Positions 36,427-44,988 of a stretch of 64,000 nt of DNA are shown here, piece by piece. The stretch's first letter is position 1. The number at the start of each line of letters is the position of its first letter. A model generated the notes under the pieces. That model had not been told where the DNA came from, did no database searches, and worked only from the letters and a program-made list of their open reading frames with translations. The stretch comes from JAJRXC01 sp047639555 (GTDB taxonomy: Bacteria; Actinomycetota; Acidimicrobiia; Acidimicrobiales; Aldehydirespiratoraceae), in assembly GCA_047639555.1 (NCBI GenBank), contig JBLIOE010000005.1, forward strand, positions 78,711 to 142,710, read 5' to 3'. Position numbers and translations under genes: made by a program.

Positions 36427-37563
36427 CTATTTAGATTGGATGGTGACGTCGGACGTGACGCTCCCGTCGAGACCGATGGGGCTCTCATCGATGCCGAAGA
36501 CGAAACGGAAGAAGCCGGTGGTGGCTTGATGAATTCCCGGCCACACCTCTTGGACCGGACGGTTTGGGTCCTCACAACCATCGGTGCCGAGGCGGCGAAT
36601 GCCGTCGTTCAGGAAATCAGCGAGTCCGGCCGCGTCGGCGAGGTCGATCAGCGTCGCATCGCCGTCGCCGACGGCACAGAGATCGCTGAACGCGAGGTGG
36701 CCGCTGTCGGCGAACTCGAGGTACCAGCTTGGGGCGGGCGCGGCGCTGAAGGCATCGGCGGTGCGTCCCGGTTCGACGATCGTGTCGATTTCGCCGGCCA
36801 TGAACAATGAAGGAACGTCGGGTAACGGCTCATCACTGAACGCTCCCGATGCGTAGCTGACATAGCCGGCGATATCGCCGGCGCTCGCCACGGCGAGGGT
36901 GGTGCCGCCGCCGGCCGAGTGACCGCTCATCCCTACTCGGGACTCATCGATAATCGGGCCGAAGGTTTCGTCGGCGAGAACGAGTTCCCGCATCGCGAAG
37001 ACGTCTTCGGTGGACGGTCGAGCGTCCTCGGGGGGAGCGAGCATGTTGATGAGCGCCCGCGATGGATGGTCAGTCGATGAGACGACCATGCCCCAAGAGG
37101 CGAGATGGTGGACGAGTCGCGAGGACTGCAATCGAAATGCGGTTGAGCCATGGCTGAACATCACAAGGGGGAAGGGACCGTCGGTTGCCGTCGTTGCATC
37201 CCGCCCGGCCGCGATCGTGAGCCGGTCGTTGATGTCATCGGGAACGAGGTCACGCATGATCGTCGGTGTGAAGTCGCGAACTGCGTAGGTGTCGGTCTGC
37301 CCAATCGCGTCGTCGCCCGCCGGGTACCAGATCTCGACGAGTTCGCCCGATGCCAGCTCACGAGTGGTAATGCCGACGGGGTAGGGGCCGACCTCCGCAA
37401 GCTCCTCGGCGGTCACCGCGGTGTCAGGCGCCTCGGTCGTGGTTGTTGTGGTTTCGACGTCGTCGGCCGGTGTCGAGGTCGGAGCGGTAGGAGCAGGGTC
37501 TTCGTCTCCACATCCCGAGGCGAAAATGGCGATGGCGAAGAGGCTGACAAGAACACGGCGCAT
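36427..37563 (-). CDS. Secreted alpha/beta hydrolase lipoprotein, PAF-acetylhydrolase-like
   Basis: A 378-residue lipoprotein: signal peptide with lipobox ASGC, a Thr-rich linker of about 30 residues, then an alpha/beta hydrolase. VMFSHGSTAFRLQSSRLV provides the oxyanion hole, GMSGHSAGGGTTLAV the nucleophile Ser, and ADSGHLAFSD the catalytic His. This layout matches the platelet-activating-factor acetylhydrolase/dienelactone-hydrolase-like group. It is attached to the outer face of the membrane; the substrate is unknown. Confidence 0.82.
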   Translation of the reverse strand: MRRVLVSLFAIAIFASGCGDEDPAPTAPTSTPADDVETTTTTTEAPDTAVTAEELAEVGPYPVGITTRELASGELVEIWYPAGDDAIGQTDTYAVRDFTPTIMRDLVPDDINDRLTIAAGRDATTATDGPFPLVMFSHGSTAFRLQSSRLVHHLASWGMVVSSTDHPSRALINMLAPPEDARPSTEDVFAMRELVLADETFGPIIDESRVGMSGHSAGGGTTLAVASAGDIAGYVSYASGAFSDEPLPDVPSLFMAGEIDTIVEPGRTADAFSAAPAPSWYLEFADSGHLAFSDLCAVGDGDATLIDLADAAGLADFLNDGIRRLGTDGCEDPNRPVQEVWPGIHQATTGFFRFVFGIDESPIGLDGSVTSDVTIQSK

Positions 37564-37667
37564 CCGCGAAACTTAGGTCGACCGGCCCGGCTCTGCCAAG
37601 ATCTCGCATTCGGCGCGTAGATGTGTTCGACTCGGGTCCGCCGAACGAATGCCGCCAAGGAGCAACG

Positions 37668-38318
37668 ATGGACATCAGAGAAGCGCTGTACACGACCCGA
37701 GCAATGCGTCGTGTGAAGCCCGACCCGGTGCCGAATGAAGTGCAGGCCCGCATGCTCGATGCCGCGATCCGTGCCCCGACCGGCGGCAACGCGCAGGGTT
37801 GGCGCTTCCTTCTCGTTGACGACAAGGACCAGATCGCAAAGATCGCCGCTCTCTACGCCGAGTGCATCGACATGCTCTTCACCACGATCTACAAGGACCA
37901 AGCCGAGCACGCTGAATCCTCCAACGATTCCGAGGCCGTCCAGTTCAAGACGATGATGAACTCCGTGCGCTGGGCGCAGGAAAACTTCGCGTCGTATCCG
38001 CTGCTGCTCTTCGCGTTCGATCAATTCGACACCACCGGTGGTTCGATCTTCCCGGCGGTTTGGAGCGCGATGCTGCAGGCCCGGGCCGATGGTGTCGGTT
38101 CGTCGCTGACGAGCGTGCTGCTCTTCAAGAACGACGAGACACTCGACGTCTTGGACGTGCCCAAGGAAGAGGGCTGGAAAATGTCGTGCTGCGTGCCCTT
38201 CGGCTACCCGACGGGCAAGTGGGGAGTGCCGAAGCGGCGCCCGGCCCATGAGGTCTCGTATCGCAACACGTGGGGCGGGCCGCTGGGCCTCGAGATCGAC
38301 GAGCCGCTCTGGCCGTAG
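37668..38318 (+). CDS. Nitroreductase-family flavoprotein
   Basis: A 216-residue FMN enzyme. The N-terminal ALYTTRAMRRVKPDPVP with AAIRAPTGGNAQGWRFLLV is the family FMN-phosphate binding part; CCVPFGYPTGKWG near residue 170 is the second signature. It reduces nitro, quinone or similar groups with NAD(P)H. AAGGAG lies 5 bases before the ATG at 37668. Confidence 0.9.
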   Translation: MDIREALYTTRAMRRVKPDPVPNEVQARMLDAAIRAPTGGNAQGWRFLLVDDKDQIAKIAALYAECIDMLFTTIYKDQAEHAESSNDSEAVQFKTMMNSVRWAQENFASYPLLLFAFDQFDTTGGSIFPAVWSAMLQARADGVGSSLTSVLLFKNDETLDVLDVPKEEGWKMSCCVPFGYPTGKWGVPKRRPAHEVSYRNTWGGPLGLEIDEPLWP

Positions 38319-38331
38319 CCACGCGGCTTGG

Positions 38332-38838
38332 CTAGTCCCAGGTCCACTTTGTTGCGGCGCGCTCGAATTCTTCGGCTGTTTCGATGAGACCGAACGCCCG
38401 CTTCGGGACAATCTCGAAGCATGCGTTCGTCTGGAGAAACTCCACCATGGTTTCTGGTTCGATCAGCGGTTCGTCTTTGTATTTCTCGGCGTAGAGCACG
38501 GCCATGGCCAGCAGCGCGTCGCCCGAGATCTCCTTGGCGACACCCTCGATCGACACCACATGGACGGCGTCGTCGTTGGTCACGACCACCTGGTCGTTCG
38601 CCGCGAGGTTGCGAACTTTTCGGGCGGACTTCGCGCAACTGAAGCCGAATCGCTCCCGGTCAGGCATCCATACACCCCACACCGGCATCGAGTGCGGGCG
38701 GCCTGCCGCGTTGACCGTTACGAGCCAATAATTGCGAGATTCGCCGAGCCGTTCTTCGGCCCAACTCCACGGCATAGCGCCGTCGAGCTCTTTGGGAACG
38801 CCGTAGTCGGCCATGTCTGGACGAGAAATGTTCGGCAT
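38332..38838 (-). CDS. Pyridoxamine-phosphate-oxidase-like split-barrel protein (FMN/F420)
   Basis: A 168-residue split-beta-barrel protein. NYWLVTVNAAGRPHSMPVWG and a following SARKVRNLAANDQVVV segment match the flavin/deazaflavin oxidoreductase group common in actinobacteria. The cofactor (FMN, F420 or heme) cannot be decided. It is divergent from the hydantoinase gene with only 28 bases between them. Confidence 0.82.
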   Translation of the reverse strand: MPNISRPDMADYGVPKELDGAMPWSWAEERLGESRNYWLVTVNAAGRPHSMPVWGVWMPDRERFGFSCAKSARKVRNLAANDQVVVTNDDAVHVVSIEGVAKEISGDALLAMAVLYAEKYKDEPLIEPETMVEFLQTNACFEIVPKRAFGLIETAEEFERAATKWTWD

Positions 38839-38844
38839 CGGGCG

Positions 38845-38860
38845 AGACTAGGGGCAGAAT
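38845..38860. promoter_or_regulatory. Two divergent -10 boxes in a 28-bp gap
   Basis: On the minus strand TAGTCT (38850-38845) is 6 bases before the ATG at 38838. On the plus strand CAGAAT (38855-38860) is 6 bases before the ATG at 38867. Both transcripts would be leaderless. Confidence 0.45.
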
Positions 38861-38866
38861 GTGCCG

Positions 38867-40870
38867 ATGTCCGAGGCCCGTACGGTGTTCGTTGGTGTGG
38901 ATACGGGTGGCACCTACACGGATGCGGTCGTCTACGACGAGCAGGCGGGCGAAGTGCTCGCGAAGGCGAAGTCGCCGACGACACACGACGATCTCGCGAT
39001 CGGCATCCGCGGCGCAATCGAGGCGGTGCTCGAACTCGTCGACATAGACGTCGACGCGATTGGCCTGGTGTCGCTCTCCACCACGCTGGCCACCAACGCG
39101 CTGGTGGAAGGTATGGGCCGCCCCGCGTGTCTCGTCATGATCGGGTTCGGTGACGAGGCGCTCGACCGAGGCGGGCTGCGGGAGGCACTCGGCGCCGATG
39201 CGGTGATCACCCTCGATGGCGGCCACACATCTCACGGCACGCCGCAGGCCGATCTCGATGTCGATGCCCTGCGGGTGGCGCTTGACGCGTTGCCTTCGGA
39301 CGTCGAAGGGTTTGCCGTCACCGCCCAGTTCGGCGTTCGCAATCCCGAACACGAGCTTGCGGCCCGTGACCTCATCCGAGAGATCACGGGGTTGCCGGTC
39401 ACGTGCAGCCATGAGCTGTCCGATGGCCTCAACGGGCCAAAACGATCGGTCACCGCGCTGCTCAACGCCCGCCTGATCGCGATGATCGAAGAGCTTGTCG
39501 CGACCACGGCCGCGGTCCTTGTCGACTGCGGCATCGATGCGCCGATCATGGTGGTCCGGGGGAACGGCAGCCTGGTGTCGGCTGACTTCGTGCGTGACCG
39601 GCCGGTCGAGACGATCCTGTCGGGTCCGGCCGCGAGTCTGGTCGGCGCGTCCCATCTCGCCGCGCTCGACGATGCGATCATTTCCGACATCGGCGGCACC
39701 ACCACCGATATCGCCGTGCTCCGCGGTGGGCTGCCTGAGTTCGGCTCCCAGGGCGCCACGGTTGGCGGCCATCAGACGATGGTGGAAGCGGTGCTGATGC
39801 ACACCCATGGCATCGGCGGGGATAGTGAGATCACCTTGGCGGATCGCGCCGCAGGTGCACAGTTGGTTGTTGGTCCGCGCCGAGTGGTTCCGATCGCTCT
39901 CTCGGCGGAGACCGATTCGGACATCATCGAATCGACGCTGACCCGACAGATCCACTCGGATACGCCGCCGGCCGAATCTGCGGGCGTCTTCGTCCGCGTC
40001 ACCGCACGGGCGGTTGGCGCTTCCCTTGACCGAACTGAGTCGGCGGTGATCGCGGCAATAGGCGACCGGCTGGCGGCCATGGACCTCGTGGTAGCGACGA
40101 GTCTCGAAACGCGGGCCCTGCGTCGACTGGTGTCGCGGGGCTTCGTACGGCTGTCGTCGTTCACGCCGACCGACGCGAGTCATGTGCTGGGTGACCAGTC
40201 CACTCACGACGCGCGCTTGTCGACCATGGCCGCATCGCTGTTTGCGCAGCGCCGTGATCGCTACGGCAACCCGATCGCCGCATCGGCCAAGGAGTTCTCG
40301 ACCGCCGTCGTCGATCACCTCGTGCGCCGGTCGGCCGAAGCGCTTCTCGAAGCCGCGCTTATCCGCGACGGTCTTCCTCCGGAATCGATCGACAGCGCGC
40401 TCGTGGACGCGGCGTTCGCTGGCACCCCATCGACCACCCGCATCGATGTCGGGCTGGCCGTGCCCCTTGTTGGTCTTGGTGCGCCAGCGGCCACCTACTA
40501 TCCGGCGATCGGTGCCCTTCTCGGCACCCGCGTCGAGATCCCCGAGCACGCCGATGTCGCGAACGCCATCGGCGCCGTTGTCGGCAAGGTGCGTATTCGC
40601 CGACAAGTGACCGTCACCGCGCCTCGCCGTGGGATCTTCCGCATCCATGCTGGAACCGAGATCGAGACGGTCTACGAACAAGCTGATGCGCAGGCGCGTG
40701 CGCTCGAAGTAGGCCGGGAAGCCGTTGCTCGCGAAATGGTGTTGGCCGGCGCGCCGGAGTTCGAAGTCGAGACCCACTGGCACGCGAAGTCAGCCGAAGT
40801 CGATGGCCGCGAATTGTTCGTCGAAGGCACGGCGACAGTGATCGCCAGCGGCCGACCGAAGCTCGATTGA
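38867..40870 (+). CDS. Hydantoinase/oxoprolinase family protein (HyuA-like)
   Basis: A 667-residue ATP-dependent amidohydrolase of the HyuA family. VFVGVDTGGTYTDAVVYD is the N-terminal phosphate-binding motif; NARLIAMIEELVATT, VRGNGSLVSADFVRDRPVET and SDIGGTTTDIAVL follow in order. The paired HyuB subunit gene is not present, so it may act alone or with a partner elsewhere. ATG 38867 is chosen over GTG 38861 because of its spacing from CAGAAT. The gene has only wrecked sequence downstream. Confidence 0.88.
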   Translation: MSEARTVFVGVDTGGTYTDAVVYDEQAGEVLAKAKSPTTHDDLAIGIRGAIEAVLELVDIDVDAIGLVSLSTTLATNALVEGMGRPACLVMIGFGDEALDRGGLREALGADAVITLDGGHTSHGTPQADLDVDALRVALDALPSDVEGFAVTAQFGVRNPEHELAARDLIREITGLPVTCSHELSDGLNGPKRSVTALLNARLIAMIEELVATTAAVLVDCGIDAPIMVVRGNGSLVSADFVRDRPVETILSGPAASLVGASHLAALDDAIISDIGGTTTDIAVLRGGLPEFGSQGATVGGHQTMVEAVLMHTHGIGGDSEITLADRAAGAQLVVGPRRVVPIALSAETDSDIIESTLTRQIHSDTPPAESAGVFVRVTARAVGASLDRTESAVIAAIGDRLAAMDLVVATSLETRALRRLVSRGFVRLSSFTPTDASHVLGDQSTHDARLSTMAASLFAQRRDRYGNPIAASAKEFSTAVVDHLVRRSAEALLEAALIRDGLPPESIDSALVDAAFAGTPSTTRIDVGLAVPLVGLGAPAATYYPAIGALLGTRVEIPEHADVANAIGAVVGKVRIRRQVTVTAPRRGIFRIHAGTEIETVYEQADAQARALEVGREAVAREMVLAGAPEFEVETHWHAKSAEVDGRELFVEGTATVIASGRPKLD

Positions 40871-40891
40871 ATCGACCACTACCGTCGCGGC

Positions 40892-41294
40892 ATGCAGGAC
40901 AAGTTTGCTGGGGGCGATCCCGAGTACATCCGCATGACCCGATACGGCACTACCGAGAAGCTGGCGGCCCAGGCGCACCTTCACGGACCTCGGTGTCGGA
41001 ACGGCGGTCTTTGACGGGACCGTGTCGGGATTCGGCCTGGAGAACGGTCCCGCGATGCTTGAGGCGGTCTTCGAAGAGGTTGAGCTCCGTCGCTTCCCGG
41101 ATCGGTTACTTGTTGCCGAGCCAAATGATGTTCTCGCGTATGCCGTCTCGTATCCGCCCGGCGAGGATGCGATACCCGAGCAGGTCAAGCATCTTGAGGC
41201 CGAGATTTCCGCCGCGTTTGTTCGGGGCGACGGCGCGCTCGAGGTTGTGAAAGATGTCGGGCTCTTCCTCTGCCAAGGGCCACGATTTGGCTGA
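40892..41294 (+). pseudogene. SAM-dependent methyltransferase remnant with central deletion
   Basis: The start reads QDKFAGGDPEYIRMTRYGTT and EKLAAQAHLH, like the N-terminus of small-molecule methyltransferases; a frame change follows near 40977. The second frame reads FTDLGVGTAVFDGTVSGFG and ends with EVELRRFPDRLLVAEPNDVL ... GLFLCQGPRFG, like the C-terminus of the same family. The SAM-binding centre (about 100 residues) is missing. Confidence 0.55.
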
Positions 41295-41309
41295 CCAGCG
41301 GCGCCGCGA

Positions 41310-41849
41310 TCAGGCCGAACCGAAGCCCGGATCGGTATCGCACGCGCCGCGTGGTGGGGTGCGTGGCCAAACGAGGTAGTCGTCGACGAAGAGGCCGAAC
41401 GTTGCGCCGGGGCGGGGGTTGCCCACGACTGTGCCGAAGCCTTCCGTGCCGAGGTGTTCGAATTCATCGAGGCTGATCTGTGTGACACAAATCGGGCGGG
41501 CGCCGCGTAACACACTTGGTGAGTAGACCGCGAGAAGTGGTGTCCCACCGAACTTCTGGGGTTCGTGGTTTGTTGGTGACACGGCCGCCATCAGCGCGAC
41601 ACCTCCAGTGAAGCTGGCGGCGAGGGCCGCGAATTCGCGGGCGAGTCCGAACGCCAGAAGGAGTGAGACGACGACGGCGCCGGTCACCAGGACGACCATC
41701 AGGCGTTCGGAGCGGCTCGAGTGTCGATCGTCGATGACCGTGGCCGCGCCGACGAAGGTGCGGTAGGGCCGAAGGGCGAGGTCTGGATCCTGGTCAATCA
41801 GAACGCGCGCCTGGAAGGCCCGTTGCTCTTCCTGCCAGCGCAAATCCAT
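41310..41849 (-). CDS. Hypothetical membrane protein, 179 aa
   Basis: Unrecognised. A hydrophilic N-terminus of about 50 residues is followed by two helices (LMVVLVTGAVVVSLLLAFG and FAALAASFTGGVALMAAV) and a C-terminal domain of about 85 residues. A TAGCTT box lies 7 bases before the ATG at 41849. The downstream end converges on the methyltransferase remnant. Confidence 0.6.
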   Translation of the reverse strand: MDLRWQEEQRAFQARVLIDQDPDLALRPYRTFVGAATVIDDRHSSRSERLMVVLVTGAVVVSLLLAFGLAREFAALAASFTGGVALMAAVSPTNHEPQKFGGTPLLAVYSPSVLRGARPICVTQISLDEFEHLGTEGFGTVVGNPRPGATFGLFVDDYLVWPRTPPRGACDTDPGFGSA

Positions 41850-41898
41850 GGCCGCGAAGCTACGCCGCCGGGTGCGTCGCGTGCGAGTCGCGCGAGAC

Positions 41899-42807
41899 TC
41901 AGGGCGTCCCGAACAACGGCTCCGGTCGACCCTGAATCCCTACATCGATCGACATCAGGTCTCCCGGCGAAAACCCATCGCGGCCCGGTTCAGGCGCGGT
42001 GGACCCGGCGGCGCCGATCGAGGTGACGTAGAGCGTCGACAGGTCAGGACCTCCGAAGGCCGGCATGGTCGGCTTCGAAACCGGCAGTTCGACGCGGCGG
42101 TCGATGACACCGTTCGGCGTGATCCGGATCACGGCCCAGTCGTAGATGGCGGCTGACCAATAGCAACCGTCGGCATCGAGACAAGCCCCGTCGGGTTTGC
42201 CGGGAAGCTGCCGATAGTTGAAGAACTCGCGGACATTGCTGCGCTGGCCCGTCTCCGCGTTGTAGTCGGCGACAAGCACGATGCGGGTGGGGGTGTCGGC
42301 GAAATACATGAGGCCGCGCTCGGCATCGAACGCGGTGCCGTTGGGAACACCAACCTCGCTCAGCAGCGTGTCGACCGTGCCGTCGGGCCCGATCCGGTAG
42401 AGCGCACCGTCACGGCGAAGGGCCTTGGTGTCAGGCCACATCGTGCCGCTCACCATGTGACCGGCGGGATCGACACGGCCGTCGTTGAAACGGTTGAGCC
42501 CGGGCTCTTCGATCACCAGCCAGGGTGTGGTGATGCCCGATGGCCAGTCGAACCAGACCGCTTCGTGCTCACTGCAGAGGAGGAGCCGGCCCGGTTCGGT
42601 GGTGAGGGCGATTGACCCCGGCCGTCCGGGTGTCGCCCGGAATTCGTTGAGGCCCGTGGCCGAGTCGAGCCGGTGGATTCGGCGCTGATCGATATCGATC
42701 CAGTACAGGACTTGCTCGCTCTCGCTCCAGAGCGGACATTCGCCGAGCAGCGTGTCGCCGTGATGGGCGAGTTCGACGGTGGGCTCACTCACGCGGCGGC
42801 TCTTCAT
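41899..42807 (-). CDS. SMP-30/gluconolactonase/LRE-family protein
   Basis: A 302-residue six-bladed beta-propeller lactonase. GECPLWSESEQVLYWIDID is the N-terminal metal-ligand region (Glu), RFNDGRVDPAGHMVSGTM supplies the Asn/Asp ligands, and GVPNGTAFDAERGLMYFADT the next ones. Members hydrolyse sugar lactones with a divalent metal. TAACGT ends 7 bases before the ATG at 42807. Confidence 0.88.
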   Translation of the reverse strand: MKSRRVSEPTVELAHHGDTLLGECPLWSESEQVLYWIDIDQRRIHRLDSATGLNEFRATPGRPGSIALTTEPGRLLLCSEHEAVWFDWPSGITTPWLVIEEPGLNRFNDGRVDPAGHMVSGTMWPDTKALRRDGALYRIGPDGTVDTLLSEVGVPNGTAFDAERGLMYFADTPTRIVLVADYNAETGQRSNVREFFNYRQLPGKPDGACLDADGCYWSAAIYDWAVIRITPNGVIDRRVELPVSKPTMPAFGGPDLSTLYVTSIGAAGSTAPEPGRDGFSPGDLMSIDVGIQGRPEPLFGTP

Positions 42808-42814
42808 TCGCCGC

Positions 42815-42820
42815 ACGTTA
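42815..42820 (-). promoter_or_regulatory. -10 box (TAACGT) of the SMP-30 gene
   Basis: TAACGT on the minus strand, 7 bases before the ATG at 42807. Confidence 0.4.
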
Positions 42821-42906
42821 TGTGGCTGCTGCTGGTTGCGGCAACCAGTGCTCGTCGCAACCACTTGCGGCTTGCGTTCTCGGTGGCGAACCAGTTCAGT
42901 GTCCCC

Positions 42907-43593
42907 ATGAGAGCCACCGCCTTCCTCGCCGCTGCCGCGATCGTCCTTACAGCCTGCGGAGGTGGCGCGTCAGAAACGGATACTGCGACCTCGCCGGGGT
43001 TCGTCGAGCAGGGGGTAACCGTCGCCGAAGACGATGTCATCCCTACCACCACGACGGTTGCCCCCGTCGAGGGTGCGGTGGGCGCGTCGGAAGGCGTGGT
43101 CGACGATGATTCGACGGCCGATCCCGACGCCAACCCGACCGGCACCACGTTGCCGCAAAACGAGCAGTCGCAGGAGGAAAATGTCGATGACTTGTTCGTG
43201 GCAATGCGCACGTTCAACTCATGCCTCGAGGAGCGGGGCCGGCCTTTCATCGGCTTCGACGCAAATGCGCCCGAGGACGATCCCCGAAATGATCCGAGCT
43301 ATCTCGAAGCGCTCGGCGACTGTGCCGCCATCAGCCGAATTCAGGATGCCCTAGCGGCCGCTGATCTTGGGTCGGAAGGGAAGACTCCTGAGGAGATCGA
43401 GGAACAGAATCGAGGGCTGATCCGATTCCAGACCTGTCTGCGCGGCCGTGGGTGGAACGTTGTCGATCCCGTGCCCGATGAGAACGGCCTGTTGGAGTTT
43501 GGCGATCTGGGTGCGCCCGACGGCGAGAACATCTTGGAGAGCGACGACCTGAACGAGTGTCGCGGTGAGGCAACGGCAGACGAAGACGAATAA
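42907..43593 (+). CDS. Hypothetical lipoprotein, 228 aa
   Basis: A signal peptide with lipobox LTAC, a long Thr/Asp/Glu linker to about residue 90, then a domain with two similar Cys-bearing segments: MRTFNSCLEERG and RFQTCLRGRGWNV. This paired Cys layout is common in small actinobacterial lipoproteins of unknown function. It is the intact gene that converges with the esterase remnant. Confidence 0.65.
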   Translation: MRATAFLAAAAIVLTACGGGASETDTATSPGFVEQGVTVAEDDVIPTTTTVAPVEGAVGASEGVVDDDSTADPDANPTGTTLPQNEQSQEENVDDLFVAMRTFNSCLEERGRPFIGFDANAPEDDPRNDPSYLEALGDCAAISRIQDALAAADLGSEGKTPEEIEEQNRGLIRFQTCLRGRGWNVVDPVPDENGLLEFGDLGAPDGENILESDDLNECRGEATADEDE

Positions 43594-43603
43594 CCCCGGC
43601 GAA

Positions 43604-44480
43604 GGAATCGTTGTAGTGGGCGTCTCGACGACGCCGGCCAGGATTGAGTCGAGCCAGTTCACCTGGTCTTGGAACACGCTCAGCCCCGGCGACACCTCGG
43701 TGGTCAGCAGGTTGAATCCATGGCCCGCGCCCTCCTTTGTGAAGAGTTTGTAGGGGTGGCCGATGGCATCGGCTTGGTCGACGATGTCTTGAGTGAACGA
43801 GTACGGAGCGGTTGGGTCGGCGGTGCCGCCGAGGAACACGGAGCCGCCGGGCGCTCCTGCGAATCCACCCCAGTTGTCGATCACCGCGGAGACGGGCGGT
43901 CGCTCGATCCCGAAGTTGTCGAGAGCGAACCCGACATACAGCGCGGTGATCGCGCCAGCCGAGCTGCCGGTGAGCACGGTCTGCCATTGCTCGACGCCGG
44001 GCCGTGCGTGCAGAAGTTCAACGTGTTCACGGAGTCGTCCATGGCGGCGATCCCGGCCCGGGTTTGAGCGGGCGCGTTCGCCCCGCCGAGTAGAGCAAGG
44101 ATCGGTTGAAAGTCGGCGGACGGCACGGCGTTGTCGCCCACGAGGCGATAGTCAATAGACGCCACGATGTAGCCGCGGCTTGCGAACTCCTACGACCAGG
44201 ACACCATGTTTCCCTGCGACTTACTGCCGCGGGTAAACCCACCGCCGTGGATCACGACGACAAGGGGATACTTGTCCTGTCCGGCCACCTATGGGAGGTA
44301 GAGGTCCAGAAGCATGTCGTTGAACGTGTCGCCGCCATCCACTTCGCGCTGGGCGTAGACGACATCGCCGACAACCGTGACGTTGTAGGTGCTGGTGAGC
44401 TCGGGCTTTCAGCAGGACGTGGCGATCAGCGCGAGGGGGCGGTGATCGCGAACGGACGAATCCAGCAGCGGAGCATGCGA
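43604..44480 (-). pseudogene. Secreted carboxylesterase gene with two stops and frameshifts
   Basis: Read on the minus strand: a lipoprotein-like signal end near 44410-44480, then FNDMLLDLYLP, a TAG at 44291-44289, KYPLVVVIHGGGFTRGSKSQ (oxyanion hole HGGGF), a second TAG at 44192-44190, EFASRGYIVASIDYRL, a frame change near 44010, then LTGSSAGAITALYVGF (nucleophile GSSAG) and GAGHGFNLL (catalytic His). All catalytic motifs of a type-B carboxylesterase are recognisable, but the frame is broken at least three times. Confidence 0.75.
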
Positions 44481-44530
44481 TTGAAAGTATCGGTCAACGG
44501 TGAAATCGCAAAGTGCGGAAGGGCCTGCCG

Positions 44531-44536
44531 TAACCT
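44531..44536 (+). promoter_or_regulatory. -10 box (TAACCT) of ribH, leaderless type
   Basis: TAACCT is followed by 6 bases and the ATG at 44543. Confidence 0.45.
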
Positions 44537-44542
44537 GCGCTC

Positions 44543-44986
44543 ATGAGTGATGCCGCCCGTCCCCGCCTCGCCTTCGTCCAGTCCATGTGGCACGACGACA
44601 TTGTTGATCGGGCCAAGGATGGTTTTACCGAGGTCGCGGGATCGGTGGCCGACATCGAGTATTTCGAGGTGCCTGGTGCGTTCGAGATCCCGCTCTTCGT
44701 GCAGTCGCTCGCGGCGACCGGACGATTCGACGGCGTGATTGCTGCCGGCTTCGTGGTCGACGGCGGCGTCTATCGCCACGAGTTTGTTGCCGACGCAGTG
44801 ATCTCGGGCCTGATGCGCGTCCAACTCGACTCCAGCGTGCCGGTGTTCTCGTGTGTGCTCACCCCGCAGCAGTTTCACGAGCACGAAGATCACATTCGGT
44901 TCTTTACCGAGCACATGATCGGCAAGGGTCGCGACGTCGCTCGTTCGGCCCTGGCCACGTTGGCCGCCCGCGCCGACCTGTCGTAG
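44543..44986 (+). CDS. ribH: 6,7-dimethyl-8-ribityllumazine synthase, RibH2 type
   Basis: A 147-residue lumazine synthase, which condenses 5-amino-6-ribitylamino-uracil with dihydroxybutanone phosphate in riboflavin synthesis. SMWHDDIVDRAKDGF with its Trp, EVPGAFEIPLF and GFVVDGGVYRHEFVADAVI match the decameric type II form described from Brucella and Mesorhizobium, not the icosahedral form. No other rib genes are near. Its stop is two bases before the beta-galactosidase start, so the two are likely co-transcribed, an odd pairing. Confidence 0.88.
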   Translation: MSDAARPRLAFVQSMWHDDIVDRAKDGFTEVAGSVADIEYFEVPGAFEIPLFVQSLAATGRFDGVIAAGFVVDGGVYRHEFVADAVISGLMRVQLDSSVPVFSCVLTPQQFHEHEDHIRFFTEHMIGKGRDVARSALATLAARADLS

Positions 44987-44988
44987 CC

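Noticed and set aside
38660..40783. A 707-residue minus-strand open frame opposite the HyuA-like gene
   Set aside because: The plus-strand HyuA motifs are clear; the antisense product is rich in Arg, Asp and His without known motifs.
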